Source of the DNA: Candidatus Rhabdochlamydia sp. | GTDB taxonomy: Bacteria; Chlamydiota; Chlamydiia; Chlamydiales; Rhabdochlamydiaceae | NCBI GenBank assembly: GCA_030043815.1 | Contig: JASHWX010000201.1 | Span: 1 to 7,823 of the forward strand | Length of the DNA stretch: 7,823 bases | Direction: 5' to 3' | Shown here: piece by piece, positions 1 through 5,398 of the stretch | Numbering within the stretch: the first letter of the stretch is position 1 | Layout: every line of letters starts with the position of its first letter | Notes under the pieces: model-generated | Told to the model about the DNA's origin: nothing | Database searches by the model: none | Seen by the model: the letters and a program-made list of their open reading frames with translations, nothing else | Translations under genes and position numbers: made by a program

Positions 1-190
1 CATTCAGCAAGCGGATCGGGATGTTGCGGAAATCTTGAGGGAGAAAGCGGCGCAAAAAACAGCGTCCCGCCTTTTCGCTCTCGGCGATCAGGCAAGTGAT
101 CGTGCGGGCTGCATCGCCGACGCATGGCGGCAGAAAAGGATCATGCTTCTCGAGGTCAGCGAGGAGATTGGGAAATAGCAGGAGGGGCAT
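1..190 (-). CDS. YraL/RsmI-like SAM-dependent methyltransferase, N-terminal part (cut by window edge)
   Basis: The reverse strand encodes 63 residues from an ATG at 190-188 and stays open to position 1, so the C-terminal part lies outside the window. The visible part starts with a short hydrophobic strand (MPLLLFPNLL), then a 'PFLPP' segment, and then LIAESEKAGRCFLRRFL (residues 35-50), ending in IPIRLLN. This order resembles the N-terminus of the tetrapyrrole-methylase-fold methyltransferases related to RsmI (COG0313-like, often named YraL), where a motif of the type 'I-x-E-x-E-K-x-x-R-x-F' precedes an LN-x-H-T segment. The canonical RsmI opening 'TPIGNL' is absent, so this may be the paralogous branch found in Chlamydiae and Bacteroidetes rather than true 16S rRNA C1402 2'-O-methyltransferase; I therefore give no gene symbol. 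The start codon lies inside holA, overlapping its 3' end by 35 bases, which suggests translational coupling in one transcript. Confidence 0.72.
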   Translation of the reverse strand, partial: MPLLLFPNLLADLEKHDPFLPPCVGDAARTITCLIAESEKAGRCFLRRFLPQDFRNIPIRLLN

Positions 191-1214
191 AGTACCGCTT
201 GAGAAGGGTGATTTTCGCGACGAAGAGATCGAGGATAAGCGCAGGATCGAATGAGCTGTTTTTTGCCATGAGTTCCACTTCAAAGAGGAGTTCAAGGGCG
301 CGCTTGAAAAATCCGCTGCGGCGCTTTTTTGCAATCGGCGCAAATTTTTCATGCTTCATGGTCGGCAGATAATGGGCGATATCGCCTGGCGGACACCCTC
401 TTTCGATGAGGACAGCTAAGGTCATTCCTTGCTGCAGCTGTGTACGCAATTGAGCTAGAAGCGGCAGCAATGAAGAGAGGTCGAGATCGCCATCTGTCTT
501 GGGCGGCGAGTCGCGCCAGACAATTGCTTCCGCAAGCTGCCAGAGCGATGTGCTTTTTTCCGCAGCGCACAGCGCGTGGACGTCTTGCAGAGTGATCTCC
601 TTGCGCTCTCCCACATAAGTGATGAGTTTGATCATTTCTTGCTCAAGCCCTGGCAGAGTCGGCCCGACATTTTCGAGCAAATGCTCGGCAGCATCTCCAT
701 TCAAGCGCAAACCTGCCTTCTGCGCGATGTCAGCGATCGCGCGCTTGAGCCGGTCTTTTTTGTCCCACGGCTTCTCCTCGCTCAAATCGCACGCAATCAG
801 CTCTTTTTTGCCTTTAGCGTACAAATCTGAAAGCCCCTTGCCCGAACCCGCCCCTAAAACGAGATAGGCAAATGGCGAGGGCTTGGCGATATATTCAGCA
901 AGCAAAGAGAGCCCATTTTTCTTCAACTTATCGATGCCGTCCAAAAACACCACCTGAACTCCAGAAAGGAGCGAAGAAGTATTCAGATCGTCAATCTGCT
1001 CTTCCAATTCCCTCCCCTCCCCTATTTGTAAATGAATCTCTTTTTCTTTCACGCGAATGGCAGCAGCGATCCTCTCAGCGATCTTCTTGCGTTCATAGGA
1101 ACAAGAAGAGACGACGAGGAATACGCGGGACAGCTGCACTTTGGCCGCCTGCTCGAGATGCTTTTCAAATGCGGCTAGATGAGAGTACTTCACGGTCCCC
1201 ACTGATAAGTGCAT
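156..1214 (-). CDS. holA: DNA polymerase III subunit delta (HolA)
   Basis: This encodes a protein of 352 residues (345 from the alternative start), matching the usual 330-350 of the clamp-loader delta subunit, which opens the beta sliding clamp during replication. The layout fits the family: an N-terminal RecA-like segment with strands 'VFLVVSS' and 'VVFLDGIDKL' (the degenerate Walker-B position), a 'PSPFAYLVLGAG' strand, then 'CDLSEEKPW', a helical lid region with 'LPGLEQEMIKLITYVGE' and 'ITLQDVHALCAAEKSTSLWQLAEAI', and a helical C-terminal collar domain. As expected for delta, no functional Walker A loop is visible. Two starts are possible. The ATG at 1214 overlaps osmC by 25 bases and has no good Shine-Dalgarno site. 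A GTG at 1193 would begin (M)KYSHLAAFEKHL and share a 4-base GTGA overlap with the osmC stop; it looks natural by sequence. The reading frame continues upstream to 1445, but that part is only an alternate frame of osmC. The gene is the middle one of an osmC-holA-methyltransferase run. Confidence 0.88.
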   Translation of the reverse strand: MHLSVGTVKYSHLAAFEKHLEQAAKVQLSRVFLVVSSCSYERKKIAERIAAAIRVKEKEIHLQIGEGRELEEQIDDLNTSSLLSGVQVVFLDGIDKLKKNGLSLLAEYIAKPSPFAYLVLGAGSGKGLSDLYAKGKKELIACDLSEEKPWDKKDRLKRAIADIAQKAGLRLNGDAAEHLLENVGPTLPGLEQEMIKLITYVGERKEITLQDVHALCAAEKSTSLWQLAEAIVWRDSPPKTDGDLDLSSLLPLLAQLRTQLQQGMTLAVLIERGCPPGDIAHYLPTMKHEKFAPIAKKRRSGFFKRALELLFEVELMAKNSSFDPALILDLFVAKITLLKRYYAPPAISQSPR

Positions 1215-1600
1215 TCGATCTTTACATCGCGGTCGATGGTATGGTGGACCGGACAGCTCTCCGCTGCCTGGACAAGCTTGGCGACCACATCGGCCGGCAG
1301 ATGATGGGGGCACGCAAAATCGACCTGGATTTTGGTGATGCGGCGCGGTGCGGCAGTCGCCATTTCTTTGGAGACCTTGGCGCGCGTGCCTTTGATGTCG
1401 ACATTGAGCTTTTTCGCGGTAAGCCCCATCATCGTCAGCATGCACGATGCCAATGATGCGGCAAATAAATCTGTCGGAGAAAAATTCTTTCCACGACCCC
1501 CAATTTCTTTTGGAGCATCTGTGTGGACAACTGATTCGTTCAGGGGGTGCACTGCTCTCGTCGCAAGCTCCCCTTCATACCATACATCCATTTCTGTCAT
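1190..1600 (-). CDS. OsmC/Ohr family peroxide- or thiol-related protein
   Basis: This is a 136-residue cytoplasmic protein of the OsmC/Ohr superfamily, whose characterised members reduce organic hydroperoxides using two conserved cysteines. Both are present: Cys53 in 'SLASCMLTMM' and Cys116 in 'ESCPVHHTI'. The 'GGRGKNFSPTDLFAASLASC' stretch (34-53) is the family signature around the first cysteine and its helix. The length is normal for the family. I chose the ATG at 1600 because GGAGG at 1612-1608 sits 7 bases upstream; an in-frame ATG at 1618 would place this Shine-Dalgarno inside the coding region and is less likely. It is the first gene of the run osmC-holA-methyltransferase, with its stop overlapping the holA start. 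The sequence does not settle whether it acts on organic peroxides (Ohr), on general peroxides (OsmC) or like the less well-defined YhfA type, so I give no symbol. Confidence 0.88.
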   Translation of the reverse strand: MTEMDVWYEGELATRAVHPLNESVVHTDAPKEIGGRGKNFSPTDLFAASLASCMLTMMGLTAKKLNVDIKGTRAKVSKEMATAAPRRITKIQVDFACPHHLPADVVAKLVQAAESCPVHHTIDRDVKIECTYQWGP

Positions 1601-1606
1601 AACTTG

Positions 1607-1612
1607 ACCTCC
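1607..1612 (-). promoter_or_regulatory. Shine-Dalgarno site of the OsmC-family gene
   Basis: On the minus strand GGAGGT precedes the ATG at 1600 by 6-7 bases. It is a near-perfect ribosome binding site and decides the start codon in favour of 1600 over the upstream in-frame ATG at 1618. Confidence 0.8.
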
Positions 1613-1666
1613 AGTCACACCTTTGTACCTGAAAATCCCCCAAAAGCAAAGAATTAAAGAAATTTA

Positions 1667-1695
1667 TTGACAAACGTCCATCAAGTAGTTAAACT
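1667..1695 (+). promoter_or_regulatory. Probable sigma70/sigma66-type promoter of the 44-residue basic protein gene
   Basis: A perfect -35 box TTGACA lies at 1667-1672, followed after 17 bases by TAAACT at 1690-1695 (4 of 6 matches to the -10 consensus). Transcription would start near 1702, very close to the Shine-Dalgarno site at 1705-1711 and the ATG at 1716. The promoter sits in the short divergent space between the OsmC-family gene and the small protein gene. The boxes are seen directly; activity is inferred. Confidence 0.55.
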
Positions 1696-1704
1696 CAAAT
1701 TTAA

Positions 1705-1711
1705 GGGGAGG
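1705..1711 (+). promoter_or_regulatory. Strong Shine-Dalgarno site of the small basic protein gene
   Basis: GGGGAGG is separated from the ATG at 1716 by the four bases TATC. It is the strongest ribosome binding site in the window together with the one before the OsmC-family gene, and it supports the 44-codon ORF as a translated gene. Confidence 0.7.
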
Positions 1712-1715
1712 TATC

Positions 1716-1850
1716 ATGATCACACGCCTATTCAAGAAAAAACAACCCGCCAAAGCCCCCTCCACTCCCAAAAAACCCTCCAGAAAGGTCTTGACTGCTG
1801 AAGGCTGGAAGCGCCTCATGATGAGGAAACTCGGCAAAGGCAAGAAGTAA
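1716..1850 (+). CDS. 44-residue highly basic small protein, unrecognised
   Basis: The ORF starts MITRLFKKKQ and ends LGKGKK-TAA. It contains 12 lysines and 4 arginines among 44 residues against a single acidic residue (Glu29). The middle (residues 11-24) is rich in Pro, Ala, Ser and Lys, like a histone-H1 tail, and the C-terminal half contains 'KVLTAEGWKRLMMRKLGKGKK', which could form a short amphipathic basic helix. There is no signal peptide or membrane segment. A good promoter (1667-1695) and a strong Shine-Dalgarno (1705-1711) precede it, so it is very likely expressed. Binding to DNA, RNA or ribosomes would be a reasonable inference from the charge, but I recognise no family and assign no function. 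It stands alone: the OsmC-family gene is divergent and the next gene begins 68 bases downstream with its own -10 box. Confidence 0.7.
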   Translation: MITRLFKKKQPAKAPSTPKKPSRKVLTAEGWKRLMMRKLGKGKK

Positions 1851-1899
1851 TTCCTTAAATATCAATCACTTGAATTCACTACGCCAATAATTTAAAGTA

Positions 1900-1908
1900 T
1901 GATATAAT
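1900..1908 (+). promoter_or_regulatory. Extended -10 promoter element immediately upstream of the flavoprotein gene
   Basis: TGATATAAT at 1900-1908 is a perfect extended -10 (TG-n-TATAAT). No good -35 box is visible at 16-18 bases upstream, which is tolerable for extended -10 promoters. The box ends only 10 bases before the ATG at 1919, so the transcript would start about 0-5 bases before, or at, the start codon. Confidence 0.5.
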
Positions 1909-1918
1909 TATTGATAAT

Positions 1919-3040
1919 ATGACAACTATGAGTTCAATTTCTTCAAAATTTGATCAAAGATTCAATCAACTTAATCTTGAAATGGAGCTTTGCCTTGATA
2001 AGATTTTTGATGATGCTGTGATGAGCATCCTGGAAAAGCAGATCGATCCCTCGCAGTTTGTGATTTGTACTGAGCTTGACCCTTGCAAAGTCGTCATTAT
2101 TGGCGGAGGACCAGCCGGCTTGGCTTGTGCCATCGGAGCCAGAGAATGGAAAGCCGATGTTTGCATCTTTGAAAAACGGGAATCCCATTCTCGGGAGCAG
2201 TGGTTGTTTTTGACTGAATCTTCCATCCAATTGCTCGATCAATGGGATGTGTCTTCTCTTTTAATGGACAAGTGGCTTCCAGCTCCCGTTTATGAAATAA
2301 AAAAAATCGTCCCCATTAAAGCTTTGGAAGATGCTTTAGAGACACGGGCGATTGCACTGGGGGCTAAAAAGATCCAAGGGGAATTTTTACGTGTTCATCC
2401 AGAAAAGCGAACAGTCGATATCCTTGTCGGCGGCTCGACTGTTGAATATCCTTATGATTTCCTTGTGGGAGCCGATGGTGTGCATAGCAAGGTCAAAGAA
2501 ACATTGGGCATCCGAACTCAGTGCATGGGTCAAGCAGTGGGTGCGGGTGCAGTATTGAAGATCAATTCAAGCGAGCCTTACAATGTCAGGGAAATCATTT
2601 TCGCTAATACCTTATTCACTCGAATTATCACTACCCCCTATTTCAGTTTCTTTTTTGTGCAGCGCTTTCCCCAAGCGCTCGAGCCGATTTCCAAAGAAGG
2701 CTTTGGCCGTATTGCACATCGATGCGGATGGCAAGATCGCTTCGAAAAGATCAGTGAAGGAGAAGGGGGTTTTATCGAACACATTCCCGTTGTCCTTCAA
2801 CAAGCTGAAGACTTTTCAAAACCCGACGCCCATGCGATCATCATTGGGGATGCGGCCGCCTGCGGCAGCTTTTATCAAGGCATGAATGCCAATACCGCCC
2901 TCAAAGCAGCTGTCCTTGCGGAAGAATGCATCAAAAATGTGCGTAAAAGAGATCCTGAGGCTTTTCGGACATTTAATCAAAAGATGAAGCTTCAGACTGA
3001 TGAGCTGATCTCAAACAGTCAATGTTTATTTGAACCGTGA
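1919..3040 (+). CDS. FAD-dependent oxidoreductase, class A monooxygenase (PHBH-fold) type
   Basis: This is a 373-residue flavoprotein. A dinucleotide-binding beta-alpha-beta unit begins at residue 57 (KVVIIGGGPAGLACAIGA; GGGPAG at 62-67), with Glu85 at the end of the second strand placed to hold the FAD ribose. A DG motif follows as 'GADGVHS' at 184-190, and the second FAD motif is 'IIGDAAACGSFYQGMNANTALKAA' (GD at 310-311). These three motifs in order define class A flavoprotein monooxygenases, which hydroxylate or epoxidise substrates using NAD(P)H and O2. The third motif lacks the usual His after GDAA and the usual Pro, so catalysis may differ. About 55 residues precede the Rossmann fold, polar and probably helical; most family members begin at the fold. 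No Shine-Dalgarno precedes the ATG at 1919, nor the later ATGs at 1928 and 1982. It is more AT-rich than holA or fabI. The substrate cannot be told, and the neighbours do not help. Confidence 0.82.
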   Translation: MTTMSSISSKFDQRFNQLNLEMELCLDKIFDDAVMSILEKQIDPSQFVICTELDPCKVVIIGGGPAGLACAIGAREWKADVCIFEKRESHSREQWLFLTESSIQLLDQWDVSSLLMDKWLPAPVYEIKKIVPIKALEDALETRAIALGAKKIQGEFLRVHPEKRTVDILVGGSTVEYPYDFLVGADGVHSKVKETLGIRTQCMGQAVGAGAVLKINSSEPYNVREIIFANTLFTRIITTPYFSFFFVQRFPQALEPISKEGFGRIAHRCGWQDRFEKISEGEGGFIEHIPVVLQQAEDFSKPDAHAIIIGDAAACGSFYQGMNANTALKAAVLAEECIKNVRKRDPEAFRTFNQKMKLQTDELISNSQCLFEP

Positions 3041-3043
3041 TCC

Positions 3044-3060
3044 AGGTTGTGATTTAACCT
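3044..3060 (+). repeat. Small inverted repeat overlapping the fabI -35 box
   Basis: AGGTT at 3044-3048 and AACCT at 3056-3060 are perfect inverted copies around a 7-base centre, and they overlap the proposed -35 box at 3047-3052. It could be an operator or simply a weak stem just after the flavoprotein stop. It is too weak, and without a T-run, to be a convincing intrinsic terminator. Confidence 0.35.
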
Positions 3061-3075
3061 AATTTCTGCTATAGT
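3047..3075 (+). promoter_or_regulatory. Probable fabI promoter with extended -10
   Basis: TTGTGA at 3047-3052 is followed after exactly 17 bases by TATAGT at 3070-3075, with TG one base upstream of the -10 (3067-3068). Transcription would start near 3082, giving a leader of about 19 bases that includes GGAGG at 3093-3097, three bases before the ATG at 3101. The spacing and boxes are seen directly; activity is inferred. Confidence 0.6.
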
Positions 3076-3100
3076 ATTATTTTATTTACTTTGGAGGCAC

Positions 3101-4030
3101 ATGCTGTCGATCGATCTTAGAGGTAAAAAAGCGTTTATCGCCGGTATTGGCGACGACCAAGGCTATGGATGGGCCATCGCAAAGGCGCTCGCAGAAGCAG
3201 GCGCTGAGATCATTATCGGGACATGGACCCCTATCCTGAAGATCTTTACTCAATCTTGGAGCATGGGCAAATTCGACGAGTCCAGACAGCTGTCCAATGG
3301 GAAAATGATGGAATACCTCAAGGTTTATGCCATCGATGCGGCGTTTGACAAGCCCGAGGATGTCCCGCAGGAGGTCCGCGAAAACAAGCGCTACCAAGAC
3401 GCTTCCGGCTATACCGTGTCAGAAGTAGCAGCGGCTGTCGAGCGGGATTTTGGCAAGATCGACATTTTGGTCCACGCCCTGGCCAATGGCCCAGAAGTTA
3501 AAAAGCCCCTTCTCGAAACTTCGCGGAGCGGCTATCTCGCTGCACTCAGCTCTTCGAGCTATTCGATGGTCAGCCTCGTGCAAAATTTTGGGCCGAGGAT
3601 GAATGCAGATGGGTCGGTCATCTCGCTCACCTACATCGCCTCTGAGCGGGCGGTTCCCGGCTATGGCGGAGGCATGAGCTCTGCAAAAGCGGCGCTAGAA
3701 AGCGATACGCGCACATTAGCTTATGAGGCTGGCCGCAAATGGGGGCTTCGCATCAACACGATCTCCGCAGGGCCTTTGCGCAGCCGAGCAGCCAAAGCAA
3801 TCGGGTTCATCGATAGCATGATCGAATACTCCAAGGCCAATGCGCCTCTCGTCAAAGACATGACGGCAGAAGAGGTCGGCGCAGCTTCAGCGTTCCTCTG
3901 CTCGCCGCTCTCCGCTGCGATCACCGGCGTAACGCTGTATGTCGATAATGGCATGCATGCGATGGGCTTAGCCCTCGACAGCCAAGCCCTGAACAAGACA
4001 CAAGAGCAGCCTCAACTTGTAGCTCATTAA
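3101..4030 (+). CDS. fabI: Enoyl-[acyl-carrier-protein] reductase (NADH), plant/chlamydial type FabI
   Basis: FabI reduces enoyl-ACP with NADH in the last step of each round of type II fatty-acid elongation. This protein has 309 residues, against about 262 in E. coli, because it carries the extra loop after the first beta-alpha unit typical of chloroplast, apicomplexan and chlamydial ENR (about residues 41-100, including 'GKFDESR' and 'EDVPQEVRENKRY'). The cofactor region is 'AFIAGIGDDQGYGWAIAKAL' (11-30) and 'HALANGPEV' (125-133). Catalytic residues are Tyr178 ('TYIASERA'), Tyr188 and Lys196 ('GYGGGMSSAKAALES'), with the +8 Tyr-to-Lys spacing of the plant-type enzymes rather than +7 as in E. 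coli. 'ISAGPLRSRAAKAIGFID' (221-238) is nearly the plant sequence from memory. It begins at the ATG at 3101 after GGAGG. It has its own promoter and converges with the HAD gene across 34 bases. Confidence 0.97.
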   Translation: MLSIDLRGKKAFIAGIGDDQGYGWAIAKALAEAGAEIIIGTWTPILKIFTQSWSMGKFDESRQLSNGKMMEYLKVYAIDAAFDKPEDVPQEVRENKRYQDASGYTVSEVAAAVERDFGKIDILVHALANGPEVKKPLLETSRSGYLAALSSSSYSMVSLVQNFGPRMNADGSVISLTYIASERAVPGYGGGMSSAKAALESDTRTLAYEAGRKWGLRINTISAGPLRSRAAKAIGFIDSMIEYSKANAPLVKDMTAEEVGAASAFLCSPLSAAITGVTLYVDNGMHAMGLALDSQALNKTQEQPQLVAH

Positions 4031-4064
4031 AGAAAATAACGCGTCTTTGCATTGTTTCCCTGAT

Positions 4065-4910
4065 TTAAGCATATTCAATGGCTTGCTTGAGCGCGGCGAT
4101 GATGCCGTGTTCTTGGCCGTGCTCGGCGACGATGGTCGCCATGGAATGCATGGATGGAGGCGCGTGCGACATCACAATCTTGACGTCGGCAGCTTCCAGC
4201 ATGCTGATGTCGTTGAGGTCGTCTCCTGCGGCGATCACAGGGCCTCCATCTCCCATGACTTCTTTCACAGAATGCAAAGCATGCCCTTTTGTCGCTTCTT
4301 TGGCTGTGACGAGGATCAGGTAAATGTCCGTGGCAAAGGGGTCTTTGATGAGTGTATGAGAAATATGAGGAAATGCCTCGAGATAATTGCTGACCCGCTC
4401 CATCGCTGTTTTGGCGCCGAGGCACTTGGCCAAAGGAAACGAGAGGCCGTCTTTAAATTCGAAGTTCTTCACAGCTTTCCAAGGCTCAGGCGACACGGAC
4501 ATGATTTTCTTCACATGTTCCGCAAATTTTGGAGAAAATCTCTCGGGGCGGTAATAACAAAAATCCCCCCGTTCAAATCCTGCATAGAGAAGGAAGTCTT
4601 CTTTTTCGTTTCGATAAGCCTCTTCGAGGGCAGGTATCGCTTTTGCATCTAAGTAGTGGCGGGAGATGAGCGTTTTTTGGGGCATGTAGAGGATGTCGGC
4701 GCCGTTTTGCACGGCGAGATAAAAGGGAAAGTCAAATTCTTTGACGACAGTATATCCAAAGGAAAAGGTCCGCCCGGTGATGAACACGATCTCCCATCCT
4801 TTGTCGACCAACGTATGCAAAAACTCAACGACTTGGGGAGGCGCGTGATGCGTTTTGTCCGTGATCGTGCCGTCAATGTCTAATGCAATCCATCCGATGT
4901 GTTTTCGCAT
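4065..4910 (-). CDS. Cof-type HAD-superfamily (IIB) phosphatase
   Basis: This is a 281-residue soluble hydrolase with all four HAD motifs. Motif I is 'ALDIDGTITD' with nucleophile Asp11 and acid/base Asp13. Motif II is Thr45 in 'VFITGRTF'. Motif III is Lys208 in 'ATKGHAL'. Motif IV is 'GDDLNDISML' with Asp230/Asp231 and Asp234 for magnesium. The cap inserted between motifs II and III (about residues 80-200) and the 'VQNGADI' segment place it in subclass IIB (Cof family), whose members dephosphorylate sugar phosphates and similar small metabolites; the actual substrate cannot be read from the sequence. The gene converges with fabI, and an HAD gene beside fabI is, from memory, also the arrangement in Chlamydia. 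No Shine-Dalgarno is visible before the ATG at 4910. It is divergent from the FliO-like gene across an 80-base gap. Confidence 0.9.
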   Translation of the reverse strand: MRKHIGWIALDIDGTITDKTHHAPPQVVEFLHTLVDKGWEIVFITGRTFSFGYTVVKEFDFPFYLAVQNGADILYMPQKTLISRHYLDAKAIPALEEAYRNEKEDFLLYAGFERGDFCYYRPERFSPKFAEHVKKIMSVSPEPWKAVKNFEFKDGLSFPLAKCLGAKTAMERVSNYLEAFPHISHTLIKDPFATDIYLILVTAKEATKGHALHSVKEVMGDGGPVIAAGDDLNDISMLEAADVKIVMSHAPPSMHSMATIVAEHGQEHGIIAALKQAIEYA

Positions 4911-4919
4911 AATCAGTAG

Positions 4920-4928
4920 ATTTTATCA
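4920..4928 (-). promoter_or_regulatory. Extended -10 element immediately upstream of the HAD phosphatase gene
   Basis: On the minus strand TGATAAAAT occupies 4928-4920, a TG-n plus a 5-of-6 match to TATAAT. It ends 9 bases before the ATG at 4910, and no Shine-Dalgarno fits in between. No good -35 box is visible. The arrangement mirrors that before the flavoprotein gene at 1900-1908. Confidence 0.45.
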
Positions 4929-4990
4929 GGATAAGTTGAAAAAAAATAGGCTAAATCTTCAGACTGGAACAATCAAAAACGGGATCAACG

Positions 4991-5398
4991 ATGAGATTAA
5001 AAAAATTGCTTCTATTTCTGCTTTTTCTTTGCGGGTCGGTTTATCTAGGCGCTGAGACCCCAGCACCCTCTACAGAAATCACTCCTCCCCTGCCCTCTTC
5101 TTCAGAGATGACGTATTCGTATGAAAATGCATTCATCAAAATGCTGGTGACGCTCGTCGGCCTGATTTTCTTGGTGTTTGCGACGTTTTGGATCTTGCGG
5201 CGGCTTGGCAAGGGGAAATTCAAAATGGGGGGTGCAGGACGCGCTGTGAATATCATTGAACGCAGGCCGTTGAGTCCAAAGACCATGCTTTACATCATCG
5301 AGATTGAAGGAAAGCAGATCTTGATCTCGGAATCACAGCTTGAGGTCAGGACGTTGTCCATGAATGTCCCTAAAGGGGAAACCGATTCACAACAATGA
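4991..5398 (+). CDS. Small membrane protein with a FliO-like domain
   Basis: The 135-residue product begins with a Sec-type signal sequence (MRLKKLLLFLLFLCGSVYLGA; likely cleavage near residue 21, no proper lipobox at Cys14). A Pro/Ser/Thr-rich periplasmic stretch follows (22-45), then one transmembrane helix (about 50-69), a positively charged juxtamembrane segment 'RRLGKGKFK' (70-78) that should be cytoplasmic, and a small beta-rich domain (85-122) with 'IIERRPLSPKTMLYIIEIEGKQILISES'. That topology and the 'R-x-x-L-x-P-K-x-x-L-Y-x-I-E-x-x-G-K' pattern match the FliO/MopB family, which helps assemble the flagellar export gate FliP-FliQ-FliR. No flagellar neighbour is visible, so the protein may serve the type III secretion system or have another membrane role. 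The start at 4991 has a modest GGGA at 4981-4984. The gene overlaps the next gene tail-to-tail by 29 bases. Confidence 0.75.
   Translation: MRLKKLLLFLLFLCGSVYLGAETPAPSTEITPPLPSSSEMTYSYENAFIKMLVTLVGLIFLVFATFWILRRLGKGKFKMGGAGRAVNIIERRPLSPKTMLYIIEIEGKQILISESQLEVRTLSMNVPKGETDSQQ

Noticed and set aside
1215..1445. Upstream continuation of the holA reading frame to 1445, adding 77 residues
   Set aside because: It is an out-of-frame reading of the OsmC-family gene, with low-complexity Arg/His/Gln-rich sequence and no resemblance to delta-subunit N-termini.
872..1456. Plus-strand open frame of 194 codons
   Set aside because: It lies opposite holA and the OsmC-family gene, both clearly recognisable, and its Arg/Ser/Pro-rich translation resembles no protein.
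1605..1617. Dyad TGAC-N5-GTCA surrounding the OsmC-family Shine-Dalgarno
   Set aside because: A four-base-pair arm is expected by chance at this frequency; there is no second copy to support an operator or RNA switch.
4027..4050. Possible terminator between convergent fabI and the HAD gene (AAAGA ... TCTTT)
   Set aside because: The stem is only five weak base pairs around a 10-base loop, without a proper T-tract.
4047..4652. Plus-strand open frame of 201 codons
   Set aside because: It is antisense to the HAD phosphatase, whose four catalytic motifs leave no doubt about the coding strand.
5000..5050. Lipoprotein signal (Cys14) in the FliO-like protein
   Set aside because: The residue before the Cys is Leu rather than Gly, Ala or Ser, so it does not fit a lipobox.
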